A stretch of DNA of 64,000 nt, from the NCBI RefSeq assembly GCF_000696095.1, contig NZ_BAYX01000011.1, positions 248,001 to 312,000 on the forward strand, given 5' to 3'. The DNA is from Rhizobium rhizogenes NBRC 13257 (GTDB taxonomy: Bacteria; Pseudomonadota; Alphaproteobacteria; Rhizobiales; Rhizobiaceae). A program made the translations under genes and the position numbers. The notes under the pieces were generated by a model that was given only the letters and a program-made list of their open reading frames with translations, had not been told where the DNA came from and searched no databases. Positions 40,668-49,912 of this stretch are shown here, in pieces. Positions within the stretch are counted from its first letter, which is position 1. Every line of letters starts with the position of its first letter.

Positions 40668-41389
40668 CGTCCAAAACCCTTTCAGGCCCGGCGGCCATCG
40701 CCGTCCTGCCCCGCAATCGACTGCTGGGCGAATTCTCGCTCTGGTCGGCTGATCTCGCCAATATGGAAACCGATCTCAAGCGCATTGAGCCCTATGTCGA
40801 CCTGCATCATATCGATGTCGCCGATGCACGTTTTACGCCGGGCTTCCTGTTCTTTCCGGATTTCGTCGCGCGCATCGCCAAATCGACCGCCAAGCCGATC
40901 CATGTTCATCTGATGGTCGAAGCCGAAATCGTCGAAGAGCAGACGCGCCAGTTCATCGAAGCAGGCGCCGACCTCATCAGCGTTCATGCCGAAAACGGCG
41001 AAGCGGGTTTGCGTGCGGTAGCGCTTGCAAAGGAGCTCGGCGCCGAAGCCGGCGTCGTGCTGCGGCTGGAAACGCCCGTCTCGGCGATCAAGCCGTTCAT
41101 CGAACACGTCGCCTTCGTGACCCTGCTTGGCACCTCGATCGGCGTCAAAGGACAAAGTCTTTCCGAAAAGGCATGCGGCAGGCTGATCGAGGCGCGGGCA
41201 CTGCTGAAGCAGGCGGGCCGGGAGGATCAGGTCATCCTGGCCGCCGATGGCGGCATTCGCGAGCAGACAGTGCCGGAGCTGCGTGCGGCTGGGGCACAGA
41301 CGGTCGTTCTCGGGTCGCTCGCCTTCGGCGATAAGGACCTGGGCAAGCGGATAGAATGGCTGCATGGACTGGAGAGCCGGATTTCGTGA
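40664..41389 (+). CDS. Ribulose-phosphate 3-epimerase family protein (AlsE-like candidate)
   Basis: A 241-residue phosphate-binding barrel. EFSLWSADLANM, DLHHIDVADARFTP, HVHLMVE and LAADGGIRE match the ribulose-phosphate/allulose-6-phosphate 3-epimerase family. The usual start MxxSILSAD reads EFSLWSAD here. A second, housekeeping rpe is expected elsewhere, so this is probably a specialised epimerase such as an allulose-6-phosphate 3-epimerase, especially as the next gene encodes a ROK kinase, the type that phosphorylates allose. Confidence 0.82.
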   Translation: MTSKTLSGPAAIAVLPRNRLLGEFSLWSADLANMETDLKRIEPYVDLHHIDVADARFTPGFLFFPDFVARIAKSTAKPIHVHLMVEAEIVEEQTRQFIEAGADLISVHAENGEAGLRAVALAKELGAEAGVVLRLETPVSAIKPFIEHVAFVTLLGTSIGVKGQSLSEKACGRLIEARALLKQAGREDQVILAADGGIREQTVPELRAAGAQTVVLGSLAFGDKDLGKRIEWLHGLESRIS

Positions 41390-42423
41390 AAAAGGTCGCT
41401 CTTGCCTTCGATCTCGGCGGAACCGAGCTTCGCGCCGCACTGGTGGACGAGGAGGGAAACCTTCTGTCGTTTTCCGCCGTGCCGACGCAAGCAGCCGAAG
41501 GCCCTGATGCGGTGGCCCGGCAAATCGAGGTGCTGGCAGCGACGGTGCTGGCGAAAACGCCTGATCTTCTGCCCATCGGCATCGGGATCGGTGCCCCCGG
41601 CCCTCTCGATCCGGAGGCTGGCGTCGTCATTGCGGCGCCAACCCTGACCGGATGGAACGAGGTTCCCCTCGCTGATATTCTTTCCAGCCGTTTCCAATTG
41701 CCGGTGCGGCTTGAAAACGATGCGAACGCGGCGGCGGTTGGCGAATGGCGATATGGCGCCGGCCGTGGTGCAAGATCGATCGTGTTCGTCACCGTCTCGA
41801 CCGGCATCGGCGGCGGCGTGATTGCCGATAGCCGAATTTTGCACGGTAGACGTGGTCTGGCAGCGGAAATCGGCCACATGACGATTACCAACGAGGGTGA
41901 ACGATGCTTTTGCGGCGCAGTCGGCTGCTTTGAGGCCGTCGCCTCCGGCACGGCGCTCGGCAGGCAGGCAACGGCTCGCACCCGGCGATCTGATGGCTCG
42001 ATGCTGCGAAAGCTTTCAGCCAACGCCGATGTAACCGGACGGCATGTGGTCGACGCGGCGCGAAACGGCGATGCCCTGGCGCTGGAACTGCTGAATGCCG
42101 AGGCGCGATGGCTCGGGATCGGCTTCACCAACCTGCTCCACCTCTACTCACCCGATGTTCTGGTGATGGGCGGCGGCATATCCCATGGGTTCGATCTTCT
42201 TCACGACACCATCATGGCGACAATCTGCGACCGGGCCATGCCGGCCTATCGCGATGTGCCGATCGTTGCCGCACAGCTTGGGCGACATGCGGGCCTGATC
42301 GGTGCGGCCAGCCTCATTCTCGGAAGCGAGGCGCAAGCCAGCTCTGAACCATCGAGCCTTGTCGGCTCGGGCAATCCTGACGCGGATATTTCCGCCGGCA
42401 CAAAGGAGGCCAGCAATGGCTAA
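41386..42423 (+). CDS. ROK-family sugar kinase
   Basis: A 345-residue kinase with ATP motif AFDLGGTELRAALVDE, LENDANAAAVGE and zinc-binding CFCGAVGCFEA. GTG 41386 overlaps the epimerase stop as GTGA; an ATG ten codons upstream inside that gene is also open. The last 40 residues form a low-complexity tail partly overlapping the ATPase gene. It probably phosphorylates the free hexose released by the pathway (glucose or allose). Confidence 0.88.
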   Translation: MKKVALAFDLGGTELRAALVDEEGNLLSFSAVPTQAAEGPDAVARQIEVLAATVLAKTPDLLPIGIGIGAPGPLDPEAGVVIAAPTLTGWNEVPLADILSSRFQLPVRLENDANAAAVGEWRYGAGRGARSIVFVTVSTGIGGGVIADSRILHGRRGLAAEIGHMTITNEGERCFCGAVGCFEAVASGTALGRQATARTRRSDGSMLRKLSANADVTGRHVVDAARNGDALALELLNAEARWLGIGFTNLLHLYSPDVLVMGGGISHGFDLLHDTIMATICDRAMPAYRDVPIVAAQLGRHAGLIGAASLILGSEAQASSEPSSLVGSGNPDADISAGTKEASNG

Positions 42424-43501
42424 TCTCACACTCCGCGACGCCCGTAAGACCTACGGCGCCCTTGAAGTCATCAAGGGCATCGACCTTGATGTGGACGACC
42501 GCGAATTCGTCGTCTTCGTCGGCCCTTCCGGCTGCGGCAAGTCCACGCTTCTGCGCATGATCGCCGGCCTGGAGAAAATCAACGGCGGCGATCTGGTGAT
42601 CGACGGCACGCGGTCCAACGACATCGATCCGTCGCAGCGCGGCTTGGCGATGGTGTTTCAGTCCTACGCGCTCTATCCGCATATGACGGTTGCCGAAAAC
42701 ATGGGCTTTGCACTCAGAATTGCCGGCATCCCACTGGCCGAGCGCGAGCGGAAGGTCAAGGACGCCGCCCATATCCTCGAACTGGCGCATCTGCTCGACC
42801 GCCGACCGAAGGATCTGTCGGGCGGCCAGCGGCAGCGTGTCGCCATCGGCCGGGCGATCGTGCGCAATCCGAAGATCTTCCTGTTCGACGAACCGCTTTC
42901 CAATCTCGATGCAGCACTGCGCGTCAATATGCGGCTGGAACTGATGCGCCTGCACGAGAGACTGGCCGCAACGATGATCTACGTCACCCACGACCAGATC
43001 GAAGCCATGACCATGGCCGACAAGATCGTTGTCCTCAACAGCGGCCGCATCGAGCAGGTCGGCTCGCCGCTCGAGCTTTACAATCGCCCCGCAAACATCT
43101 TCGTCGCCGGCTTCATCGGCTCGCCAAAGATGAATCTTCTGACGACAACCGTCGAGAAGACCGGCCCGAACGGTATCTCCGTCGCGCTACCCGGTGGAAA
43201 CACGATTACTGTTCCGGTCGCAGCCGGAGCGGTGAAGGCCGGCTCGACGCTGACGCTGGGCATCCGCCCCGAACATATCCGCATCGGCCAGGGCGGCCAG
43301 TTCACCGGGGAGGCGATCCTTGCCGAACGGCTCGGCGGCCTGACGGTTCTCCACGTCGATATCGCATCCGACCAGTCCCTTGTCGTTCAGACGGAAGGCA
43401 CCGACACGACCCCGTTGCACACGCAGATCGCCCTCCAGATCGACCCGGCCGCCTGTCATCTCTTCGACCAAGAGGGAAGAACGCTTGCCAGGCTGAACTG
43501 A
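42416..43501 (+). CDS. CUT1 ABC transporter ATP-binding protein (UgpC/MsmK-like)
   Basis: A 361-residue ATPase with Walker A GPSGCGKSTLL, signature LSGGQRQRVAIGRAI, Walker B IFLFDEPLSNLDAALR and a C-terminal TOBE/OB regulatory domain (from LGIRPEHIRIG). AAAGGAGG precedes ATG 42416, which lies inside the end of the kinase gene. It energises the MalF/MalG-type permeases encoded at the front of the same operon, closing the unit. Confidence 0.94.
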   Translation: MANLTLRDARKTYGALEVIKGIDLDVDDREFVVFVGPSGCGKSTLLRMIAGLEKINGGDLVIDGTRSNDIDPSQRGLAMVFQSYALYPHMTVAENMGFALRIAGIPLAERERKVKDAAHILELAHLLDRRPKDLSGGQRQRVAIGRAIVRNPKIFLFDEPLSNLDAALRVNMRLELMRLHERLAATMIYVTHDQIEAMTMADKIVVLNSGRIEQVGSPLELYNRPANIFVAGFIGSPKMNLLTTTVEKTGPNGISVALPGGNTITVPVAAGAVKAGSTLTLGIRPEHIRIGQGGQFTGEAILAERLGGLTVLHVDIASDQSLVVQTEGTDTTPLHTQIALQIDPAACHLFDQEGRTLARLN

Positions 43502-43526
43502 TCGGTGAATTGTACGCGGGCGCGGA

Positions 43527-43543
43527 CCGGCATGCTTCTTGCG
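43527..43543 (+). promoter_or_regulatory. Candidate sigma-54 promoter upstream of the peptide/opine-type ABC operon
   Basis: CCGGCATG-CTTC-TTGCG fits the -24/-12 pattern: GG at 43529-43530 and GC at 43541-43542 with exactly ten bases between. It lies 79 bases before the ATPase start in a 120-base gap. RpoN control would suit a nitrogenous substrate. No upstream activator site was identified. Confidence 0.4.
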
Positions 43544-43621
43544 TTTTAGTTCGCGTCCGTGATCGGCCGCCCCGACCGATCTGGAGCACAGGCAGACATT
43601 CCATGCAAAGGAAGGCTCCCC

Positions 43622-45265
43622 ATGACGCAGATCGATGCCGCTCAACCCTCAAAGATCGAAGTCGTTCTCTCCATCAAGAACCTGACGATCAGCCTGCCGA
43701 AAGCCATGGAGCGCCCGCATGCAGTGAACGATGTCTCGTTCGATCTGATGGATGGCGAGATCCTTTGCATCATCGGGGAATCCGGTTCGGGAAAATCGGT
43801 GACTGCCAGCGCGGTCATGGGCCTGCTACCGTCGATTATCCAGGTGACGGCAGGCTCGATCTGGTTCCAAGGCGTGGACCTGGTGAGCGCGGACGACGTG
43901 ACGCTCCAAGGTCTGAGGGGACGGGCCGTCTCGATCATCTTTCAGGACCCGCTATCGGCGCTCAACCCGCTGATGACGATCGGTGACCAGATCATCGAGG
44001 TGCTGGATGCCCATAAAGTCGGCACACCGGAGAGCCGGCGGCAGAAAGTGAAGGAACTGCTCAACGAAGTCGGCCTGCCGGATCCCGATCTCCTGCAGCA
44101 TCAATATCCCTTCCGGCTGTCCGGCGGGCAGCGGCAACGCGTGATGATCGCCATGGCCTTGGCGCTCGATCCGGACGTACTGATCGCCGACGAGCCGACC
44201 ACCGCGCTCGACGTGACCACGCAGGCGCAAATCCTGGAACTGATCCGCAAGATCCAGCGGCGCAAGAAGATGAGCGTCATGTTCATCACCCATGATTTCG
44301 GGGTGGTGGCAGAGATCGCCGACCGGGTGATCGTCATGGAGAAGGGCCATCTTGTCGAACAGGGAACGGCCAACCAGGTGCTGAATGCGCCCATTCACCC
44401 CTATACGCAGCGCTTGATCACCGCGGTGCCGCGAATGACGACGAGGGATCGCGATGCCATAGCCGATACGCCTGTCGTGCTGGAGGTTGAAAAGCTCAAC
44501 AAGACCTATCGCGCCGGCGGCGGCTTCCTCTCCAAGGCGCGGACGGTTCAGGCGGTAAACGACGTCAGCCTCTCGATCCGCAAGGGACGCACGCTCGGCG
44601 TCGTCGGCGAATCCGGCTCCGGCAAATCGTCCCTCGGTCGGGTACTGTTGAAGCTTTTGAAGTCCGACAGCGGCCGGATCCTGTTCGATGGCCGCGACAT
44701 CGCAGCACTGACGGACGAGCAGTTCCGGCCACTGCGCCCCTATATCCAGATGATCTTCCAGGATCCCTTCGCCTCGCTCAATCCGCGCCACACGATCGGC
44801 CGGATCCTGACCGTCGGGCCGATCGCGCATGGTTTGCCATTGCATGAGGCAAAGGCCAAGGCTTTGCGGCTTCTGAAACGCGTCGGCCTCGACGAAGGCG
44901 CCTTCGACCGCTTCCCGCATGAGTTTTCCGGAGGCCAGCGCCAGCGTGTCGGCATCGCCCGGGCCTTGATGTTCGACCCCGTGCTGTTGGTGGCGGATGA
45001 GGCGGTGTCCGCTCTCGACGTTTCCATCCAGGCCCAGATCCTCAAGCTTCTCGCGGAGATCCAGCAGGATACGAAAGTGGCGATGATCTTCATCACCCAC
45101 GACCTGCGCGTTGCAAGCCAGATCTGCGACGAGGTCGCCGTCATGTACAAGGGCGAGATCGTCGAATGCGGGCCGCCCTCGCAGATCTTCCGAGCGCCGG
45201 AGCACGCCTATACGCAACGCCTGCTCGCCGCTATTCCCGGCAGCGATTGGGAAGCGACGGGCTGA
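43622..45265 (+). CDS. Dual ATP-binding protein of a peptide/opine-type ABC transporter
   Basis: A 547-residue fusion of the DppD and DppF type ATPases. The first half has Walker A GESGSGKSV and signature LSGGQRQRVMIAMAL; the second half has GESGSGKSS, FSGGQRQRVGIARAL and ADEAVSALDVSIQ. Each half ends with an oligopeptide-type C-terminal region. GGAAGG precedes ATG 43622. The matching binding protein and permeases lie 2.9 kb downstream (48158-51773), separated by regulator and enzyme genes. Confidence 0.93.
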   Translation: MTQIDAAQPSKIEVVLSIKNLTISLPKAMERPHAVNDVSFDLMDGEILCIIGESGSGKSVTASAVMGLLPSIIQVTAGSIWFQGVDLVSADDVTLQGLRGRAVSIIFQDPLSALNPLMTIGDQIIEVLDAHKVGTPESRRQKVKELLNEVGLPDPDLLQHQYPFRLSGGQRQRVMIAMALALDPDVLIADEPTTALDVTTQAQILELIRKIQRRKKMSVMFITHDFGVVAEIADRVIVMEKGHLVEQGTANQVLNAPIHPYTQRLITAVPRMTTRDRDAIADTPVVLEVEKLNKTYRAGGGFLSKARTVQAVNDVSLSIRKGRTLGVVGESGSGKSSLGRVLLKLLKSDSGRILFDGRDIAALTDEQFRPLRPYIQMIFQDPFASLNPRHTIGRILTVGPIAHGLPLHEAKAKALRLLKRVGLDEGAFDRFPHEFSGGQRQRVGIARALMFDPVLLVADEAVSALDVSIQAQILKLLAEIQQDTKVAMIFITHDLRVASQICDEVAVMYKGEIVECGPPSQIFRAPEHAYTQRLLAAIPGSDWEATG

Positions 45266-45535
45266 CCCGCAAACCCCATCACCGGCCATGCGAATGATGC
45301 ACATTTACTGTCGTCAATGCCTACGTCGAGAGATCCGTGTGTCTCAGAAATAGGCATCTTTTCTTTCTGCTCAAAAACTTGTCGCGCCACGAAAGAAAAT
45401 AGTTGCATTCGTCCACTATCCGTCCTTTCATACGATCATAAATTCCAGCGACGATCCGCCGCCGACAATAATGCACCTGCTGCCCTACCGGGCCTGCGGG
45501 AACGCTATTTTGTTGCCTTCCGAAGGTTCCGAGCC

Positions 45536-46021
45536 ATGCTGCCGCCGACCAAAGGTCCGCCGACTTCCGTAAAGGACATCGATATCGATGTCCTTGAGGA
45601 TACGCTGAGCTTCTATATCCGCAGCATCAACCTGGCCGTTTCGCGCGACCTGGATGAGAAGCTCGAAGGGCTGGATGTTGCGCGCGGAACAGGCAAGATC
45701 ACCACCCTTTTTCTCGTCGATGGTAATCCCGGTATCCGGCCTTCCACCATTGCCAAGCTTATCCTGAAGGACCGTTCGGCGACGGGCCGGCTGGTCGACC
45801 AGATGGAAGAGCACGGACTTCTTTTCCGCGAGACCTCGGCGGACGACAGCCGCGCGCAGGAACTCTACATCACCGAAAAAGGACACGAACTGGCCGAGCG
45901 CGTGCGCGGCATCGTCACCCGGCAATCACGAGAATTTTTTTCCGACATTAGCGACGAGGAACACAAGCTCCTCATCGACATCCTGCGCCGCACCTATCGG
46001 CGCGTCGCTGCGCAATCATGA
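45536..46021 (+). CDS. MarR-family transcriptional regulator
   Basis: A 161-residue winged-helix regulator. The DNA-binding part includes IRPSTIAKLILKDRSATGRL and a wing near LLFRETSADDSRAQELYIT. The open frame runs 73 codons upstream, but that part is not MarR-like; ATG 45536 with AAGG nearby gives the family's normal length. It sits between the ATPase gene and the SDR gene in the 43.6-53.1 kb region, so it is the likely local regulator, responding to a small aromatic or amine-like ligand. Confidence 0.85.
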   Translation: MLPPTKGPPTSVKDIDIDVLEDTLSFYIRSINLAVSRDLDEKLEGLDVARGTGKITTLFLVDGNPGIRPSTIAKLILKDRSATGRLVDQMEEHGLLFRETSADDSRAQELYITEKGHELAERVRGIVTRQSREFFSDISDEEHKLLIDILRRTYRRVAAQS

Positions 46022-46045
46022 ACGGCCTGGCCATGGAGAACGGGC

Positions 46046-46744
46046 ATGAATGAAGAACGGGTCGCAATGATATCGGGGGCCAGCCGAGGGATCGGGGCGG
46101 CGCTCGCCGAGGAACTTGCCGCCAAGGGCTGGCGATTGTCGCTTGGCATGCGCCAGCCGGTCATGCCCGCCTGGGCTGACCCCGCCCGCGTCCGCGTCTT
46201 TGCCTATGATGCCGTCGAGCCCGATGCGTCGTCATCATGGACCGAAAAGACGCTCAGCGCCTTTGGCCGCATCGACGCGGTCGTCGCCAATGCCGGCATT
46301 ATCGTCGCCAAGACCGTGATCGAGGCAGATGATGCCGACCTGGACGATCTGCTCGAGGTGAACGTCAAGGCGCCGCGACGGCTGGCAAAGTCTGCCTGGA
46401 ACGCACTGGCCTCAAGCGGCCGAGGCCGGATCATCATTGTCGCATCGCTCTCGGGGAAGCGAGTGAAGTCCGCGAATTCCGGGCTCTATGCCGTCTCCAA
46501 ATTCGCAGCCGTCGCGCTCGCCCATGCCATACGCCACACCGGCTTCGATCTCGGCATCCGCGCTACCGCCATCTGCCCCGGTTTCGTCGCAACCGACATG
46601 GCGCGCGACCTCACGAGCAAGGCCGACAGCGAGATGACCGATCCGCGCGATCTTGCCCGCATCATTGCCATGCTGATCGACCTGCCGAACGAGGCGAGCG
46701 TCGCGGAATTTTCTATCAATTGCCAGCTAGAGGAGTCTTTCTGA
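46046..46744 (+). CDS. Short-chain dehydrogenase/reductase
   Basis: A 232-residue classical SDR. Nucleotide-binding GASRGIG is at residues 11-17, ANAG at 81-84, and the catalytic set is Ser134, Tyr148 and Lys152. It probably oxidises or reduces a hydroxyl or carbonyl group in the pathway served by the neighbouring flavoenzymes. It starts 24 bases after the MarR stop and ends two bases before the next start, so it belongs to this operon. Confidence 0.87.
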   Translation: MNEERVAMISGASRGIGAALAEELAAKGWRLSLGMRQPVMPAWADPARVRVFAYDAVEPDASSSWTEKTLSAFGRIDAVVANAGIIVAKTVIEADDADLDDLLEVNVKAPRRLAKSAWNALASSGRGRIIIVASLSGKRVKSANSGLYAVSKFAAVALAHAIRHTGFDLGIRATAICPGFVATDMARDLTSKADSEMTDPRDLARIIAMLIDLPNEASVAEFSINCQLEESF

Positions 46745-46746
46745 CC

Positions 46747-48078
46747 ATGCCCGGCCCCTATGTGGTCCCCGTTCACGGGGACGCTGAATTGCCCAAGGAA
46801 GTCGACGTCGTCGTCATCGGCGGCGGCATCATCGGCACGTCGACTGCCCTGGAACTGGCCGAGCAAGGCCTGCGCGTCGCATTGTGCGAGAAAGGCGGTA
46901 TTGGCCAGGAACAATCGAGCCGCAACTGGGGCTGGGTACGCATCTCCAGACGCGATCCGCGCGAAGTGCCGCTAATGGCGGAAGCCCTGCGCATCTGGAG
47001 CACGCTCGACACACGCATCGGCCGCGATACCGGATACAAGCGCGCCGGCATCATCTTCACCTGCGCCAACGACAAGGAATATGCCGACCACGAGCGCTGG
47101 AACCGCAATCTCGAGGGCTATCAGTTCGAAAGCCGCATGGTCAGCGGCGCCGAATTCAAAAACCTCGTTCCCGGTTCGCAGATGGACATCAAGGGCGCGC
47201 TCTACACCGCCGCCGATGGCCGCGCCGAGCCGCAGCGCGCAGCGCCGGCGATGGCCGAAGCTGCCCGCGACAAGGGCGCTTCCATCCTTACCGAATGCGC
47301 CGTGCGTGGCATCGAGACGGCTGCTGGCCGGATCTCCGGCGTCATCACCGAGCGCGGCCCAATCGCCTGCAAGGCCGTCGTGCTTGCGGGCGGCGCCTGG
47401 TCAAGCCTGTTTGCCGGCATGTTCGGACTCGACCTGCCGCAATTGAAGGTGATGAACTCCGTGCTGCGCACCAAGCCGCTGGAAGGCGGCCCCGAGCAGG
47501 CGATCTGGGCCAATGGTTTTGCCCTGCGCAAGCGCCAGGACGGCGGCTACACCATCGCCTCCGGCCACGAGAACATCGTCGACATCGTGCCGAAATCCTT
47601 CCGCTATGCCGGCAAATTCTTTCCGGCGCTGAAAAAAGAATGGCGCTCGCTGAACTTCCGCCTCTCCGGCCGCTTCTTCGATGAGGTCCGCATTCCCGAC
47701 CGCTGGGCAATGGACGAGGCAAGCCCCTTCGAATATTGCCGCGTTCTCGACCCGAAGCCGTCGACCAAGCTTTCAAACACCGCGCTTGCCAATCTCAAGA
47801 AAGCCTTCCCGGTTTTCGAAAGGGCCGAGATCGCCCAGCGCTGGGCCGGCTATATCGACGTCACACCGGATGCCGTGCCGGTGATCGACGCGATCGACAG
47901 CATTCCGGGCTTCCACATCGCCACCGGCTTTTCCGGCCACGGTTTCGGCATCGGTCCGGCCGCCGGCCGATTGATGGCCGATATCGTCACCGGCAAGCCG
48001 CCGATCGTCGACCGCAAGAATTTCCGTTTCTCCCGCTTCCACGACGGTTCGAAGATCGAACTGATCAGCGGTTTCTGA
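46747..48078 (+). CDS. FAD-dependent oxidoreductase, DAO family (first copy)
   Basis: A 443-residue D-amino-acid-oxidase-superfamily flavoprotein. The FAD motif GGGIIGTSTALELAEQGL lies at about residues 29-46, and the C-terminal ATGFSGHGFGIGPAAGRL closes the cofactor site. There is no signal peptide. GAGGAG is 12 bases before the ATG. Its family oxidises secondary or N-substituted amines such as sarcosine, opines or glutamyl-polyamines. It directly precedes the binding-protein gene of a peptide-type transporter. Confidence 0.88.
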   Translation: MPGPYVVPVHGDAELPKEVDVVVIGGGIIGTSTALELAEQGLRVALCEKGGIGQEQSSRNWGWVRISRRDPREVPLMAEALRIWSTLDTRIGRDTGYKRAGIIFTCANDKEYADHERWNRNLEGYQFESRMVSGAEFKNLVPGSQMDIKGALYTAADGRAEPQRAAPAMAEAARDKGASILTECAVRGIETAAGRISGVITERGPIACKAVVLAGGAWSSLFAGMFGLDLPQLKVMNSVLRTKPLEGGPEQAIWANGFALRKRQDGGYTIASGHENIVDIVPKSFRYAGKFFPALKKEWRSLNFRLSGRFFDEVRIPDRWAMDEASPFEYCRVLDPKPSTKLSNTALANLKKAFPVFERAEIAQRWAGYIDVTPDAVPVIDAIDSIPGFHIATGFSGHGFGIGPAAGRLMADIVTGKPPIVDRKNFRFSRFHDGSKIELISGF

Positions 48079-48157
48079 CCTGCCCGCCAAGAGAAGACAG
48101 CAAAAACAATAAGAGAGAAGAACAGCCAACGTCCTACCAACAAAAAGGGGAACCAAC

Positions 48158-49831
48158 ATGTCCGATGCAAACGACACTATCCTCCTGAAACCCACCCGCC
48201 GTCAGGCACTGACCATGATGGCGCTCGGCGCCTCCGGGCTGATCATGCCCAATATTCTCGGTCGCAGCGAAGCTTTCGCGGCACCGCCCGCCAAGCCGAC
48301 CGGCCAGCTCGTCATCGGCTTTTCGCAGGAGCCGACCGTCTTCAATCCGCACCTGATCCACATCGAAGTCGATGAAGGCATCCATTTCAGCGTCTTCGAT
48401 CCGCTCTTCATCGTCACCCCTGAGGGCAAGTTCTCACCTTCGCTCGCAACCGAAGTCCCGACCGTCGAAAACGGCGGCATCTCGGCTGACGGCCTTCAGT
48501 GGAAGATCAAGCTGCGCGATGGCGTGAAGTGGCATGACGGCACGCCGTTCACCGCCGAAGACGTCAAATTTACCCTCGAACTCATGGTCGATCCGGATTT
48601 CCGCAGCTGGCGCAAGACGGGTCACGAACTGGTGCGTGATCTGACCGTGGTCTCGCCGACGGAAATCACCTGGCGGATGGAAAAGCCGTTCGCGCCCTAC
48701 CCTTCGATCCTTGCCATGACCTTCATCGTACCGAAGCATATCCTCGGAGCAGCCAAGGACAAGAATACCGCCCCCTTCAACAACGCACCGGTCGGCACCG
48801 GCCCGTTCAAATGGGTCGAGCGCATCCCTGGCGATCACATCACGCTTGCGGCCAATACCGACTATTTCGGCGACGGCCCCTATCTCGAAACCCTGGTCTA
48901 CAAATATGTTCCCGACCTGACGGTGCTTTACACACAGTTCAAGACCGGAGACATCGACGTCGTCGGCCTGCAATGGATCACGCCGGACCACTACGACGAG
49001 GCCAAGGCGCTGGATGGCAAGGCTGTCGCCGTCGTACCGGCCGCCACGGTCGAATCCGTCGGCTTCAACATGGAGCGGCCGCAGTTCAAGGACCCGGCGG
49101 TGCGCGAGGCGCTCTATTACGCGATCGACAAGCAGACGATTATCGACGCGCTCTATTACGGCCTGCCGACGCCGACCGAAAGCTACATTCCGCAGCAGTC
49201 CTTCTACTATAATCCGGACCTGCCGAAGCAGGAATTCAGCCCTGACAAGGCCAAGAAGATCCTCGACGATGCCGGCTGGAAGCCCGGTGCCGACGGCATT
49301 CGCGCGAAGGACGGCGTCAGGCTTGCCTTCACCAACTCCACCACCGCCGGCAACCATATCCGCGAACAGGTGCAGCAGTTCATGCAGCAGACCTTCAAGG
49401 ACATCGGCGTGGAACTCACCATCTCCAACCTGCCGCCGGCGGTCATGTGGGGTGACTACTGGACAATGTCGAAGTTCGATTCCGTCGTCGTCGGCATCAA
49501 CTTCCAGACCGGTTCCGATCCCGACACGTCGGATTACTTCCGCTCCACCGCAATCACCGCCAAGGGCGGAGCCGGTCAGAACTCCTGGCAATATGCCAAT
49601 CCGGAGGTTGACAAGCTTCTGGCGGAAGGCGGCCAGATCTTCGTGCCGGAGGAGCGCAAGAAGGTCTACCAAAAGATCCAGGAGGTCATGCGCCACGACC
49701 TGCCCTTCCTGCCGCTGTTCCAGTATGCGACCGTACGCGGCCACAAGGTTGGGGTAGAGAACGTCACCCCCAACATCAACGTACGCATCGACACATGGAA
49801 TGTCGGCACCTGGTATTGGGCCAAGGCCTGA
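48158..49831 (+). CDS. Family 5 (peptide/opine/nickel-type) solute-binding protein
   Basis: A 557-residue SBP_bac_5 protein. Its N-terminus carries a twin-arginine signal (TRRQALTMMALGASGLIM, cleavage near EAFA). The mature part has ISADGLQWKIKLRDGVKWHD and FTAEDVKFTLELM, diagnostic for this family. GGGGAA precedes the ATG. It captures the substrate for the permeases at 49913-51773 and the dual ATPase at 43622. Flavoenzymes on both sides point to an amine, opine or modified amino acid rather than a plain peptide. Confidence 0.93.
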   Translation: MSDANDTILLKPTRRQALTMMALGASGLIMPNILGRSEAFAAPPAKPTGQLVIGFSQEPTVFNPHLIHIEVDEGIHFSVFDPLFIVTPEGKFSPSLATEVPTVENGGISADGLQWKIKLRDGVKWHDGTPFTAEDVKFTLELMVDPDFRSWRKTGHELVRDLTVVSPTEITWRMEKPFAPYPSILAMTFIVPKHILGAAKDKNTAPFNNAPVGTGPFKWVERIPGDHITLAANTDYFGDGPYLETLVYKYVPDLTVLYTQFKTGDIDVVGLQWITPDHYDEAKALDGKAVAVVPAATVESVGFNMERPQFKDPAVREALYYAIDKQTIIDALYYGLPTPTESYIPQQSFYYNPDLPKQEFSPDKAKKILDDAGWKPGADGIRAKDGVRLAFTNSTTAGNHIREQVQQFMQQTFKDIGVELTISNLPPAVMWGDYWTMSKFDSVVVGINFQTGSDPDTSDYFRSTAITAKGGAGQNSWQYANPEVDKLLAEGGQIFVPEERKKVYQKIQEVMRHDLPFLPLFQYATVRGHKVGVENVTPNINVRIDTWNVGTWYWAKA

Positions 49832-49841
49832 TCGTCCCGTT

Positions 49842-49876
49842 CCAGCCCTTCGACCCATGAGGGGCCGAAGGGCTGG
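49842..49876 (+). repeat. Hairpin between binding-protein and permease genes (peptide-type operon)
   Basis: Perfect 11-base arms CCAGCCCTTCG and CGAAGGGCTGG, with an inner CCC/GGG pair, sit in the 81-base gap after the binding-protein stop. Probable roles are message stabilisation or partial termination. Confidence 0.6.
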
Positions 49877-49912
49877 CCGCTTCCCATCTCGCAACCATCG
49901 GAGACGAATGCC

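Noticed and set aside
43952..45304. A 450-codon minus-strand open frame opposite the dual ATPase gene
   Set aside because: It is an antisense artefact of the ATPase gene, which has both Walker A motifs and both signatures on the plus strand.
45317..45535. A 73-residue N-terminal extension of the MarR regulator
   Set aside because: The extension has no family similarity and the shortened protein has the usual MarR length.
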